The notes: generated by a model not told the origin, from the letters alone. Positions 1-12,278 are shown, counted from the first letter of the stretch. The stretch is 64,000 nt of DNA from Gymnothorax reevesii (GCA_029721435.1 CM056576.1:112014666-112078665), one strand, 5' to 3'. A program made the numbers and translations.

Positions 1-410
1 AAGTACCAACGGCAAGCTGGTTTGCACAAGGCTATAGGACTTGAGAACATCATTAAAACAAGTGTTGGAAAACAGAGGCCAGAATTTTGCGCAAACTCTT
101 TTTTCAATGTCAATTAGTTTTCATCAGAAAATGAACAAATTAACAGTCGTTGCTTGGATTTATTTCTCTAGTCTGCCTTCTACATGGCCACCAATTCTAA
201 CTGTAAGTTCAGACTGGACTGCACTTTAACATGCATGTGAAATTAACTAAAAACGCAATCTAAAAAAAAAAAAGAAACAGGAATAAATGTATGATTAGAA
301 ATAAAATACTATAGACCAGACAAAACATTACATACCTTGTCCTGCAGTTAAATAAAAGTAAAAGTGAATATATAAATCACTACTCTCTGTATTTATGTGC
401 ACTTTTCATG

Positions 411-1535
411 GCTGTAGCTAGGCAGGTGTGGGCTTGGTTAGTTCTTGGATGGGAGACCACCTGGGAAAACCAAGTTGCTGCTGGAAGAGGAGTTGGTGGT
501 CGAGTAGGTTGGGATCTTCCCTCTGGTGAAATAATACCCAATACAGTGACGGGAACACTGTACTAAAGGAGTCGCCATGTTTCGGATGAGACGTTAAACC
601 AAGCTCCTGACTCACTGTGGTCATTAAGGGATGATCTGGGATTAAATGAAAAATGACACCAGGGAACAACTCAGAATTATTCTAAAGAGGTATATGTAAT
701 AAGCACCAAAAAAGATAAAAGTTGGCATTTTTCTGTTTATGCAATTGCCATGGTAACCGAGCAAGCTCATTAAATATGCAGAAAACTTCTGGCATCAATT
801 CCTCTTTAACTCTATGATAGAATTCAGTTTTGCTTTCATCATTTTAAAGCCATTGATTATCCAAACGTAATGACATAGCCATTCTTTGCCCACTTTATCA
901 GTTTTGTGATTTTGGGGCATTGTACTCAAATTTTAAATTATTTTGCGCAGAATCTGACGAATACTCAAAACATTCGAAGTAAATAACAGATGGCTGCCAC
1001 AATCATGAGAAACGTGGAAAAAGTAATACCTTTGGAAATCAATGGAAAATGCATTAGACCACATTGAAAAGTTGAGTTAAGTCTTAGTCTGAGGCTTGAA
1101 CCCATTTTTCAGACTGTATTATCTGATTATTCAAATGTTTATCACTCAGTGAAAAGCATAAATTTCATCATCACAGTTGCTTTTAAATCATAATTTATGG
1201 CAAAATTCAGTTTTTAATCCTTGTAGCAATTAATGATTATTAAAGGTGGGTTATTATAGAATATTTGTATTCAAAAAAATTTTTTGGAAAAAAAATCTAA
1301 TTTTGCCCTTTAACCCCAGATCACCCCCTAAAGATCCTATGACACTCTTCGATAAGAGTAGGAGGTTCCCCGGTGTCATGGCTAGTCCCTACCTGGCTCT
1401 TTCGACCTGCCACCTAATCATCCCCTGATCTGATTGGATGTGCAATTTGTCCTCTACCTCCCCTCCTCAACCCCCAGTGCTCCCTTGAAAGAGATTTCAA
1501 TCTCAATGGGATTTAACAGAATAAAAAATACTGTC
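411..1535 (+). mobile_element. 5S rRNA-derived SINE, split by a DNA transposon
   Basis: Positions 431-485 match the 3' half of 5S rRNA, including the internal promoter (cttggatgggagacc, then cctgggaaaaccaag). They are followed by a tail motif widespread in fish SINEs (cggatgagacgttaaacc near 595). The tail resumes at 1332 with ctcttcgataagagtagg and ends near 1535 with a caatgggattt/aataaa-like 3' end. The 5S head is 5'-truncated, lacking roughly the first half of the gene. A 5S head plus this tail fits the SINE3/DeuSINE group, a non-coding retroposon transcribed by RNA polymerase III and mobilised by a partner LINE. The two halves are collinear across the inserted element at 628-1328. Confidence 0.8.
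628..1328. mobile_element. PIF/Harbinger-like non-autonomous element in the SINE
   Basis: A 701-bp block sits between two copies of TAA (625-627 and 1329-1331). Its left end reads gggatgatctgggattaaa and the reverse complement of its right end reads gggggtgatctggggttaaa, an imperfect terminal inverted repeat of about 25 bp. Removing it with one TAA restores continuous SINE sequence. A TWA duplication and TIRs starting with G-runs are typical of PIF/Harbinger. No transposase is visible, so it is a MITE-like passenger. Confidence 0.75.
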
Positions 1536-1539
1536 CCAA

Positions 1540-4500
1540 CCTTTTCTGAGTTGAGGTTATTTCTGACGGCTGATCTCTGTTGTACTTACATAATGTGAAA
1601 ATTTTTCCTCTCTTATCTTAAGAAGGAGTCCAACACAGAGCAACACAAACTATCTACTCAGGCTTGAACAGGCCTACATTTCATATGCTCTTTAATCTAT
1701 GCACAAAAAAGTAAATACTGTGACCTAATCACGTTACACAAGGATATCCCATTTGGCTAAAGATGACAAAATTCAAAAACAACAATAATCTATTAATTAG
1801 ACATATACAAGTATTAAATAGGGTCATTTTTAGTTATTCATTTTCAGTCCTTGTGATAATTGCAGTGTGAATAATCAACTGTAATTATTGACAATGTCAT
1901 TATTAATTGTCGAAAAATGCAATCTAAAAATTACATCTTCTTATTTAAATGAGTATTGATTTTTGGAAATTTCAAGCTTACTGCAAAAATTTACACCTTT
2001 GCATGTTTAAACGATATAGGGTTCCCACAAAGGGCGAGTCCAATGGTGATAGACCTCACCTAATGTGAGTGAAAACTTATCACTTTATCACCAATTGTAT
2101 AATTTGCTCTCGATACTGTTGAGAATGAGTGAAAACAAATTTTTATTTACTTTTTACTCCCCCTTCCGACTTGGATTTCACAATAAAACATCTCGAAAAC
2201 CAAAAGATAAAAAAATCCTCGCCTTAGGAAGAATGTAAATTCTGGACAGCGAATGAATTTTTAGGCAAGTGACACTGTTATTATCTGACAATGCCAGTCA
2301 TACAATACTGCCCACCAGCCTTACGCATAAGCACCTGAAAAAAAAAATTAAGCACCATATCAACCGGGCTTTGCGCTTGTAGATATTGCACAGGTTGTAT
2401 GTTTCTTTTTTTTAATGACCTTAAAGGAGTTATTGCAGATCATTTGGGAGGGGACAGAGAGACAATGCTCCTATGATCACAGTGTTACAAAATCCGCTCT
2501 ACTTTTATATTGTGGACAAAAATATTTAATTTAAATATAACAGTCGGGTAAGGAAATCAGTCCAGGATTACCAATAGGTATATTGGGGCATTGTCTTGTG
2601 GCTCACATGCACTCAACAAAGTGAAAGCGCTTGGGTTTTTGACCGAAGAGTTCATTATTTGTACTTTTGCTCCTCCGTCAAATAAATCACAGAAGTGACA
2701 AGGTCTTCCTTGAAAACTAGGAGCTCTGGGAAGGCTCGCTATTCGAACTGACCTCTTTCACACTAAAGAAAAGAAAAAAAAATGGTCGTTATCTCAGCAT
2801 TTGGGGACGATCGAGCCAGCTGAAGCCTGCCATCGGTCACACCGTTCAAACTTGCAGCTATCTGGCCAGAAGAATGTCCTAGGGAGACCAAGGCTCATTG
2901 AACAAGAGAGGGCGGGTTTCGTAATTACGTTTCAGGCTCACAAATCACGTCTCATTAGTCCCCTCCCACACATGCCAACACCAACTGCCATTCGTCTAGA
3001 TCTACTTTCAGAGACTTGTCTCATTACACATGTTCTCTCCAATTAGGTGTTATAATTTTATTAACTCGTAAGCCAGGATTCAATGTGCATCCTTCAATCC
3101 GCAATTTAATTCAAGTCTCATTTTTATTCCCTTTGATGTGTCATAGCAAGTTTGGCAAATATCAAAATGTATAAATCATACTGCATGTATGAAAAATTAC
3201 AGCACCTTCACGTTTTGCATATCATTGCACAAGACATTCCTGGTATGAATTTTAGCGAAAACTGACTTCTGCTCAGGAATACAAAATGATTGTGGACAGG
3301 TTTCTTACATTTACCGTTAAATTAATCATTAGAGCCTCAGCTTATTTTAGTAAAATTGGACAAATTACTCTGACATCCGCAATACTACTGACCACACATG
3401 TACAATCTACAAATAATTAAGGCTACACCAACCTAAACTGCTTCGCCATGCTGATGGAAAAAAGCAAAAGCTCTGAAATTGGATCCAGTTGGCATTTCAC
3501 TGTCCATTACCACTTAGCTTGCTCCCCTGTCCTCTGGAAAGTTTCTATTTTTAAGTGCAGGTCTGAAAAATGTATTTCGCCGGAACAAACACAGATGAGG
3601 TTATAAGTGGGTCACAGAGGAGTCGGCAGGGTGCTTTGCAAGACGCTGTGCTGTGTAATAGGCCTGCCGCAGAACCCAAATTGTACCAGGCTTCCTAGTT
3701 CAACCACACATATTTTCATTCTCTGAGACTGATGGCAATACAGGAGGCTTGGCCCAAACAATTTGGGGGTTGAAAAAAGAAATTTAGCCCTGCTTAGAGA
3801 CTGCACTGTGCTGGCATGTGTCTGTTACTTCTCATCGCACAGATTTGTTAATCATCCATTATGCATTGCCACATACAGTGCAGATGAACATTACCTTTTT
3901 TTTGTACAGTTTTCATGTCCTTTGAAGCTTTAATGCATTTTGGCGGATGAGTACCTTGACACATATAAACAAGTGTTTCATTTTACTTTTTCAAAATACT
4001 ATCTAAGATGAAGAGGAATCTCTAGAATTAATCCCTCAGACAAAATACTACTGTGAGCGTCTCAACAGAGCTGGAAAATATTCTCTCCCTTCAAGGCAAG
4101 GGCAGTGTGCCTCCTGCGACACCTTCAAGATAACATGTTCTAGATGCATCATCACAGAACGTGGGATGTGCTATCTTTCTCTCTGATTATAAAAACCATT
4201 TATTTATTTTTTCATTTATTATTTTTGTGACAAGCCACATATTTTCCTACGCAATGCTTTTTTTTTTTTTTAAACCTACAAATATTTAGTCACAAACTAA
4301 CAGTACAGATCTCCTTTTTTTTTTCCAGATGACGAGGTGGAGATTTAACTCTCTTGCATTAATAAAACAGTTTTGCAGTTTGCAGTGCAACTCATTTAAC
4401 TAGGCGGTCTAAATTCTTTCCTCCCTCAATGCTGTAGTGCCAGAACAATCAGTGAAACATAATTTTACCAACATCAAGCTGCACATTTCAACCCATCTTC

Positions 4501-4800
4501 CTTTTCAGATACATTTTCTTGTTGCGCGCAGTTATATTTAGAGCAGACCAGTACGGGCTGAGATGAAAGATTAAATGAATCTATTAAGCTCTTCACAATA
4601 AGCAGGAAAGCTTATTATCAAGCAATGAATTATGGACGTGTCCCCAAAGTGCAATTTATTTTCGGTCAATTTGTTTTCTTGCCCCGAAACAACAATTAAA
4701 ACTCCAGAAGATTAATAAATGAGTTACTGGAATAGCGATGAGTGGTTTACACCTGCATTGTTAGAGACGCAGGTGTTCTGGAGTCTAGAAAGAATACACT
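1540..4800. other. Repeat-poor intergenic DNA
   Basis: I see no gene, transposon end or structured repeat in this 3.2-kb stretch. It is AT-rich with short T and A runs (for example around 4260-4270). The open frames at 2801 and 3612 have no recognisable protein character. The part from about 4310 to 4740 has balanced, homeobox-type composition and could hold conserved non-coding sequence, but that needs alignment. Confidence 0.5.
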
Positions 4801-4804
4801 GAAG

Positions 4805-4860
4805 CATGCACGCGCGCACACACACGCGCGCACACACGCACAGACACACACACAAACATA
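4805..4860 (+). repeat. CA/CG-rich microsatellite
   Basis: An imperfect (CA)n and (CG)n run with interruptions. The open reading frame across it (alternating His/Thr/Ala/Arg) is a product of the repeat, not a gene. Confidence 0.9.
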
Positions 4861-5129
4861 TTCACACCGTCTAAAAAAGGCAATTATCATTAAGAATGGT
4901 TCATTAAACGGCATTAAACAGCATGCGCTTCACATGACCTTGAGGCACGCTTTTCGATTGTTTTGAATAAAATTTAAAGTTTGTTTGGAATTTTATTGGT
5001 GTAAAAGTATCATTTTGAAGAAAAATGCACAGCTGATTACTCTGATAGTGGATCACATGACAGGAAAAAAATGAAGATATTGAATGAAAGGGGAAATTGT
5101 AGTATGCATGAAAGATCTTAATTATTGCT

Positions 5130-5311
5130 CAGGGGTGTCCAATCTTATCCATAAAAGGCCGGTGTGGGTGCAAATGCTTGTTTTTTCCCAGTGCCACCTG
5201 ATACCACTAATTAACTATTCAGGGGGGTCAATCAAGAACTTGATGAGTAGAATCAGGTGTGTCGGGGTGTAACAAAAACAGGCCCTTTGTGGATTGGATT
5301 GGACACCCCTG
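5130..5311. mobile_element. hAT-like MITE (182 bp)
   Basis: The element starts caggggtgtccaatcttatc and ends gattggattggacacccctg, so the termini are inverted copies over about 20 bp. The inner arms are also inverted: ggccggtgtgggtgcaaatg on the left, and a degraded ggccctttgtgg on the right. CAGGGGTGTCC termini are characteristic of hAT (Charlie-like) elements. The flanking 8 bp (ttattgct and agttaggt) are not a clean duplication, which suggests an old insertion. No coding capacity. Confidence 0.7.
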
Positions 5312-5337
5312 AGTTAGGTCTTTTTAACTTCTTAGTA

Positions 5338-6510
5338 ACAACCCCAGGTTCGAAAAAGATGGCACAAAATGAAAAATGCAAATGATCTCCAAAGGAGTGA
5401 TTTGAAAGGTCCATTCACCCTCTATTGCATTGGATACACAATAATATCACTCTATTTGATGCTTAACTTGTGAATTGAATTGGTTGTTGGAAAAATATCC
5501 TTATTTAAAATTTGATGACTGCTATAGACTCTACTAGGACAATTTTGGATCAATAAACAGGCAAGCTAATCTTGTGAAAGGGTAAATGGCCTTGTCTGTC
5601 AAGAGCAAAGATGGGTTGAGGTTCACCAATTTGTCAACAGCTGTTCAAGCTTATAATCTATCACTCAGGGAATAAGGATCCTGGCAGACAAATCGGTGGG
5701 ATGTTGGGCATTTCACCACCTACAGTGAACAGTATAATTGAAAGATGGAAGGACTTTGGTTTAATATTGGTGTGTAAAAACAAATTCTGAAAACCACTTC
5801 TGAACGCACATAATCTCTGACGGCTCAGATGTATTTGTCTCAAGAACCCTCTCACGATTGTCATAGATATCAAGCCAATGGTGTCATGGTCTTTGCCTGC
5901 AGGCCCCTCCCCCTGCTGCATTCTTTGCCTCCACCTTCACGAGCTATACCTGTTGCTCGTTAAGGTGGAGGTGAAGTGTTAGTATTTAAGAGTGGGCTGC
6001 ACCTATCTTGGTGCAGCAGTATTTTGTTTGTTGGTCTCCTGAGCCCTACTACGTTTTGTCTTGCTGCTGCTTCCCTCTGGGACTCTTTTTATCTTTATTT
6101 TCTAAATTAAAGAGTTTTGTATTTTTACTCAGCCTGTGCGTTTTGGTCCCTCTTTACCTCTTAGGTAACATGGTCCCAGCGCCCGCCGGCTTTGTCTCTC
6201 GCCGACGGGCCAAATTCCATGACAATGGGCTTCGTGATAATTTGATAAACTCTTGCCGGTCAACACTATCAGCCGCTGAATCCACAGATGCAATGTAAGG
6301 CTTTACTATGCAAAGTCAAACGTCGTTACTGCTCTGAGATGGACAGCAGGACAGTGGGAGCCTATTCCATGTTCTGAAAGGTCAACCGCATCAGGTCCCA
6401 AAACCAGCATCTTTCATGGCATGGGTGACTTACACATTTCTGAGAGCACCACTAATGCAAAAAGCTATGTAGAAATTCTGCCATCTATGTTGGTGGAGGG
6501 GACTGTCTAT
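5338..6510 (+). mobile_element. Degenerate Tc1-like transposon, interrupted by a solo LTR
   Basis: The left end (caaccccaggttcg, near 5339) resembles the terminus of a common fish Tc1-like family. A helix-turn-helix part of the transposase survives in fragments near 5675-5755 (LGISPPTVN-like), and a catalytic-domain fragment is readable at 6421-6500 (MGDLHISESTTNAKSY). The frame is broken many times and the right TIR is not visible, so the copy is dead and probably 3'-truncated. A solo LTR at 5882-6224 splits it. The same superfamily, in better condition, lies at 45388-46380. Confidence 0.65.
5882..6224 (+). mobile_element. Solo LTR (343 bp)
   Basis: The block begins TGTCATGG and ends CCATGACA, a perfect 8-bp inverted terminus with the TG...CA ends required of LTRs. 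It is flanked by ATGG direct repeats (5878-5881 and 6225-6228). A tatttaag box lies near 5981 and an attaaa polyadenylation-like signal near 6108, consistent with plus-strand U3-R-U5 order. No internal retroelement genes adjoin it, so it is a solo LTR left by recombination, of gypsy/ERV type. The 96-residue open frame inside is not a gene. Confidence 0.8.
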
Positions 6511-6665
6511 ATTAGAGTCGTAATGTTTCCAGGATGTACTATGCTCATTGAGAACGCAGTCCCGTTTCACAAATGGGTAATGAAATTTATCAGCAATTCA
6601 TATTTGGATTTTTACACCTATTGCATAGATAGACCAATATAGATTGGATTGCACTGAACTAAATA

Positions 6666-8152
6666 CAGTGGGCTCCAAAATTACTGGCATCCCTGATTGC
6701 CAATGCCCAAAATTTGAAAAAATTATATTTTAATGATATTATTTTAATATCTGTTTAGAAACTCTAACAACATGTGAGAAATGCTGTAGGATATTAATTT
6801 TCCAATGGAACCAACCAAAATCATTTAATGCTTTGAATAAAAATCAATCTCCTCCAAATCAAGGTTTCACAATTAATGGCACCCTTAATGATTATTGTAA
6901 ATTACATCAGCCAACATTAAACCATGAATTAAATTCCACTTATTTAAGTTTTATCGCAGTGTTAAGGAACTATACTGAGCCATTACATCGCTTCCTGTTT
7001 CACTTTCAGATTACCAAATCTGGTAATGGCTACAAGAATGCCACTGAGCACTGTCAGGGCAATTATTTAAAAATTCCAAAGATGCGAAACTGTTAAGAAC
7101 CTCAAGGGTAGAGGATGAAACTGCATTTTACCCCACAGGATACTAAGGAGAATGGTGAGAGAAGCAACAAAAATCCCAAGAATTAACTTTAAGGAATTGC
7201 AGGCCTTGATGGCATCTAGGGTCACCAGGTTTCAAACAGCACCATTAGGCACCACCTCCACAACCACAGGCTTTTTGGAGGGGTTGCCAGAAAAAAGCCT
7301 TTTCATAACAGAAGAAACAGAAGCAAACGCTTGGAGTTTGCCGACTGTCATTTAAATTATGATTAGAACAGGATGCTTTGGTCAGATGAATCATATATAG
7401 CATTGGATAATGGGTTTCGAAACAGAGATGCATACAAAGAGAAGCACCACATACCCACCGTGAAAAATAATGGTGGGTCAGTCATATTTTAGGGATTTTT
7501 TAACTCAAGAGGTCCAGGGGCACTGGTTAAGATTAATGGCATAATAAATTTCACCACGTTGCAGGATATTTTAGCTGACAACCTGGTTGCCTCTGCCAGA
7601 AAGCTGGGACCAGACCACAGGTGGATTTTCCAACGAGACAAAGACCGAAAGCATACCTCAAAGTCCACACAGAAATCATTCAGTGATGACAAAATCAATG
7701 TTCTGCAATGGCCATCTCAGTCGCCAGACCTGAATCCAGTTGAAAACCTGTAGGCTGACCTGAAGAGGGCAGCTGATAAATGTAAACCCAAGGATGTGAA
7801 GGATCTTGAAAGAATCTGTCTGGATGAATCCAAAATCCCACCGTATGTGTGCCTTAACCTTGTCAAAAATTACAGTAAGAGATTTCATACTGTTATCCTT
7901 GCCAGATGTGATCACACTAAATGATAAATGAAGAGTCCAAATTATTTTGAGACCTTGATTTTGTTGAAATTTATTGTGTATTGAATTATTATTATGATTT
8001 TGATTGTTTCCATCAAAATATCAATTAAGTTTTTTACACATGGTGGTAAATTCCGTTTCTCTATAATTATATTGTCTTTTTTTCATTTTTTTCCCCCCCC
8101 ATTTTTTGGTTATATTGCCAGTCAGGGGTGCTGGTAATTTTTGAGCCCACTG
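6666..8152 (+). mobile_element. Tc1-like transposon, near full length (1487 bp)
   Basis: The termini are inverted copies: cagtgggctccaaaattact on the left, and the right end reads aatttttgagcccactg. TA dinucleotides flank both ends (6664-6665 and 8153-8154), the target duplication of Tc1/mariner elements. The length fits the family's usual 1.4-1.7 kb. Relatives of the same family occur in reverse orientation at 44697-47843. It contains a decayed transposase gene, so it cannot move on its own. Confidence 0.88.
7010..7924 (+). pseudogene. Tc1-like transposase pseudogene (DD34E)
   Basis: The N-terminal DNA-binding part is recognisable as KSGNGYKNATE at about 7018, then is frameshifted. The catalytic domain runs from MLWSDES (about 7372) through SRGPGALVKI (7508) to WPSQSPDLNPVENL (7710-7750). 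The first Asp is in WSDES, the second in QRDKDRKH (the family usually has QQDNDPKH), and the Glu in PVENL. Exactly 34 residues separate the second Asp from the Glu. Internal stops include one after SVIF and one after PVENL. The intact enzyme would cut and paste the element in the nucleus; this copy is inactive. Confidence 0.85.
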
Positions 8153-8249
8153 TAGTGTTTACTGTCAGGTATGTTACTGCTTAGACAGTTAGTTGTTTCT
8201 GAATGCTCAGCTTACCAACAAACACTTTTCAAATTTTAGAAAAAACAAA

Positions 8250-8286
8250 CTTTCAAAGAACCTCAAATCATGAGGTTCTTTGAAAG
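8250..8286. repeat. Perfect 16-bp stem hairpin
   Basis: Positions 8250-8265 (ctttcaaagaacctca) and 8271-8286 (tgaggttctttgaaag) are exact reverse complements separated by 5 bases (aatca). It lies about 100 bp past the end of the Tc1-like element and is not part of its TIR. Function unknown; it could be a foldback remnant or a local inversion. Confidence 0.9.
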
Positions 8287-8289
8287 CAG

Positions 8290-9735
8290 AAGCCCCTCGC
8301 CTCGGAACAAGATGTACTCAGAGAAACTGCTTCTCGTACGTATTCATAATTATCCATCAATCGTGAGTTCAGTCTTTCGCCATCCTAATGTAGCTCAAAA
8401 ATAAAATGTCTTTTCAAAGTTCGTCAGAAAGAACAGCAACTCGACTGCATTTTCTGAGAAGCATTCTTTCTGCAGGAAGTGCTTCATTGAAGCTGCATCA
8501 CACACTCTTGAAAAACTTTCAAACCACGGACATCATGTTTTTAAGGCCAAGTCGAAATGTCTACATTATGTGCATCATTTTAGACTAATTTTCCTGTCAT
8601 TCAACTGGACGTATTTGGGATCTTTGGAAACCTTAAGCCCTCCTATAGAGTTTATAACAGGCTGAAGGTTCCACAAATTTAAATAAAGCAGCTCCATTTG
8701 ACAAACCTATATGTGGAAGACCAGAGTTGAGGAGCTTTTAACGAATGTGTTGGCCACGAGAAAAGAAACATACATGTTGCAATATATCTTTCTACATCAA
8801 AATAATATGGACTTATTCACATTGAATGTTTACACATATTAAGAAAAAAAGCTACATTTCTTGATTGAGCTCACCAAATTCCAGTTGAGTATTTTGTTAT
8901 TGAATAGCCATGGTGTTTCATGCTTGGGGAAAAAAAATGAGGCAACCAAACCATGCCCTGGGAGGCCTGGCTCCCCCAGGATTTTGATCTTGACTGACAG
9001 CCTTTGGATCTCAGTACACTAATGTAGCAGGGTCTGCACATGCAATTGCACACGCAGGGTTTCGTGGCGAGTGCCGGTGTGTGCCTGCAGACGCGACAGA
9101 TTTTCTCAAACAGCCAATCCCAGGCAAGTGCCTTGAGTCTAATCTTACACTGCCAAGGCAACCTTGGCACCCCCTTGCTGACCTGTATCAGGCTTACTTC
9201 AACAGCGTCCAGCATGAGCTAGAACTCCATATCACATCTGCTATATCAGAGAAATAATCGGCTGAGCGGTTGCCGCAGCAACTGCAAGTCCAGGTCTGAC
9301 GAGACTCTGAGCTGCAGATTTGAATTGATGGATGAGAGGCAAAAGCATTTTTGCCAGATTGATGGACATTTTTTTTTTGCCAAAATGTAGAAGATTGATA
9401 TAAAAGTTCAGTGACAGCAAGAACAAGGTTTGTGTTTCATTCCAGGTTAATGCTAGGTAATGGAAAAGAATTCAATTTGCTCATATTTTTCAGTTAATCA
9501 GTGTTTTAAAAAATTATATTTTTGATGATATAGTGTATCGTGTTTAGGAAATGCAGACAAATTCAATGCTGCAATATATCTCTTTACATCAAAAGAAAAA
9601 AAATCTCTGTTCATTGATTTTGGAATATCAGACTTACATAAGCTAACCAGCTATTTAAGTGCCCCCAATAGTTTTAGTGCTGTCCTCCTATTTTTTCCCC
9701 CCAGCTGTTACTTTCCTCCTCTCTGCCATGCAACT
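8290..9735. other. Intergenic DNA with one interspersed-repeat fragment
   Basis: No gene recognised. The segment at about 8612-8710 (ttgggatctttggaaacctt ... gacaaacctatatgtgg) is a diverged copy of 50108-50220, so both are members of one interspersed repeat. Similar short strings (gcaatatatct followed by tctacatcaaaa or ctttacatcaaaa) recur near 8779 and 9571. The overlapping open frames at 8871-9222 on both strands are mutually exclusive and featureless. Confidence 0.5.
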
Positions 9736-9741
9736 GAGCTA

Positions 9742-11214
9742 CAGCACCCTCCATAATTATTGGCACCCCTGGTTAAGATGTGTTCTTTAACTTCTAATAA
9801 ATTCCTTTTTTTTTCTCTTCGAAATAATATAGGACCACAATGAAAAAAAAAAAAAAACCCAACCTAAAAAAAACCTAAGAAATAATTCTTTACATCAAAC
9901 CTTCTCCTTTAATGTTTCACAAGATGGGAGAATACAGAAAGAGGGATCTGTGACCATTCCTCTTTGCACAATCTCTCTAAATCATCCAGTGACCTGGGTC
10001 CTCTCCTCTGAACTCTCCTTTTCAGCTCAGTCCACAGGTTTTCAATGGGCTTGAGCTCTGGGGACTGAGATGGCCACGGGAGAAGCTTGATTCTCTGTCT
10101 GGTGAACCATTTCTGTGTAGATTTGGCCACATGATTAGGGTCATTATCTTGCCGAAAGACCCAGTGACCCACCAGATTTTGATTTAAAATGTTCTGGTTT
10201 TTCAAAGCGTTCACGATGCCATGCACCCTAACAAGGTTCCCAGGGCCTCTGGAAGAGAAACAGGCCCAGAGCATCACCGATCCTCCCCCATACTTCACAG
10301 TGGGCATGAGGTGCTTTTCTGCATACTCATCTTTTGTGTTCTGCCAGACCCACTTAGAGTGTTTGTTGCCAAAAAGCTCTATCTTGGTCTCATCTGACCA
10401 AAGCACACGGTCCCAGTTGAAGTCTCAGTACCACTTAGCGAACTCCAGACGTTTGCGTTTATGATTGTGATTGAGAAAAGGTTTTTTCCGTGCATCCCTC
10501 CCAAACAGCTTGTTGGCATGTAAATAGCACCTGATGGTTGTTTTGGAGACTTTGTGACCCCAAGATGCTAACATTTGTTGCAATTCTTTAACAGTGAGCT
10601 TACCATCCTCCTCACTGTGTGTGGTGGCAAAATAACCCTCCGTCCTCGTCCAGGCTTGTTTACCACTGTTACAGTTGTTTTAAACTTCTTAATGAGTCAG
10701 TATCTGACAGTAGATATGAGCAGGTGCAGGCGAGTTGTTATTTTCTTGTAGCCATTGCTGATTTGTGAAGGTCGACACACATCAATCTTACTTGAATGGT
10801 GTGTTCCTTTGTCTTTCCCATGTTGAAGAGTGGATAAGAGAAATGGCCTCTGTGTCATGTCATATTTATACCTCAGGGAAACAGGAAGTGATGAATTACT
10901 AATTAAATGTTCCTAGATACTCTGATCAACTTTGTAATCTACTGAGGAAATGACAGAAACACTTCAATTACATTTATTTCCTAGGACTTATTAGGGGTGC
11001 CAATAATTGCGGAATAGATGATTTTATGAAAAATAATAATTTCTTAGTCAGGGATTTTTTTCCCCCTTAGAATTCACTTGAGTTGAAAGTTACATTTTTG
11101 TACAATTATCAGTGTGAGAGTATGCCTCTGCAATAAAATTTATTATATATTATTGAATTTATTTTAAGACTTTTAACACATCTTAACCAGGGGTGCCAAT
11201 AATTATTGAGGGCG
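9742..11214 (-). mobile_element. Tc1-like transposon, minus orientation (1473 bp)
   Basis: The left end is cagcaccctccataattatt and the right end reads aattattgagggcg, inverted copies flanked by TA (9740-9741 and 11215-11216). Two other copies of the same family lie at 21062-23739 and 54116-55695, and the three agree along most of their length. The transposase is on the minus strand. The second inverted-repeat block (cacatcttaaccaggggtgc and its mirror) reaches about 50 bp inward from each end. Confidence 0.92.
9909..10821 (-). pseudogene. Tc1-like transposase pseudogene, catalytic half open
   Basis: The original start is the ATG at 10819-10821 (MGKTKEHTIQ), followed by the KSGNGYKK-type DNA-binding region, which is now frameshifted. 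The last 165 residues remain open (9909-10406). They include WSDETKIEL, the central PTVKYGGGSVMLWACF block, QDNDPNHVA and PIENLWTEL, with Asp, Asp and Glu all kept and 34 residues between the last two. The changes are in the N-terminal half, so the protein could not bind its TIRs. The paralogue at 54497 shows the full domain order. Confidence 0.9.
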
Positions 11215-11216
11215 TA

Positions 11217-11795
11217 GTCCTTGTATGGAGAACATGTCATATTTCATTGGCACTGGCAAATCACAAATGCTCATTTATCCATGCAGATATAACTACTGCA
11301 GCCAGGATTTAAACCTTCACATCCTGATGTGTATGTAATACAAGCAGTGCCTCGGGCCATGATCAAGACTGGCACAGTTAGGCAGGAAACATAATTTCAC
11401 TTCAAAGCTGTGAAGTCCCTAGTGCTATAAATTGCACATTACAAAAAAAAAAGTAAAAAAATCATATCACAGACAAGTCTATAAAAGCAAGATTGCGCAC
11501 ACTAAATATTGCACCTCAGAGGATGATAGAGATCTGAGGTAAGCAACAAGGACTGTCATCATTTTCTTATTTTCTTGTTGACTTTTTAGCCTTAATTTGG
11601 CCTTAATTTCCTGATTAGTTTAGACATTTTTGCCCCCTAACTTTTTGGCACATTAACAGATAAATTCACTAATTTCTTGAATGGCAGCCAAGGACTGTTC
11701 TCATGCGCCTCATTAGTGGAACATTTTCCGGTCTTGTAATTTGTGATTGAGCTCATGTCAGTGTACACTTCCAACTTACCTTTTAGCTGGGGACA
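11217..11795. other. Unassigned intergenic DNA
   Basis: Sequence between a Tc1-like copy and the piggyBac-like remnant. I see A-rich tracts near 11445-11460 and no gene or repeat ends. Confidence 0.4.
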
Positions 11796-12278
11796 TTAAC
11801 CCTTGCATGGTGTTCATATTTTCATATTTACTCAGCCAATGTTCGCAGGTCTGGTGCACCCGCTGCATTTCGGTGTTTTAAATTCAACACAATCAAACAA
11901 TTTTACAATGTACATTAAAATACTCAACAGATGTTTGCTTCACCCCGATTACAAGCAATATAAACAGCATATATGGTAAATATTTGCTCATTACCTTTGT
12001 TAGATCACATTTCTTTAAAAGAAAAGTGCTACTCGTTTTTGTTTGTTTTGTCATAAAATGTCATTAAAAAAAAGAAAATCAATTATAGTCAAGATATCAG
12101 TGGAAAAAATATGTTTATCTTCAAATTTGCAAATGAAACAAGGTTTTTCATAACCTTCTATTTCTTTGAAGTTCGTAGAAATTTAACTCATTCAGTTCAG
12201 TTTACCCAACTCAAGCTGAACACATACAATACCCATGTCAGTCTATTCCCATCGAACACATTGCCTTTTCATACCAGG

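Noticed and set aside
411..500. Functional 5S rRNA gene
   Set aside because: Only the 3' half of 5S is present and it is fused to a SINE tail.
8871..9222. Opposing 114- and 60-residue frames
   Set aside because: Mirror frames of the same sequence without coding signals.
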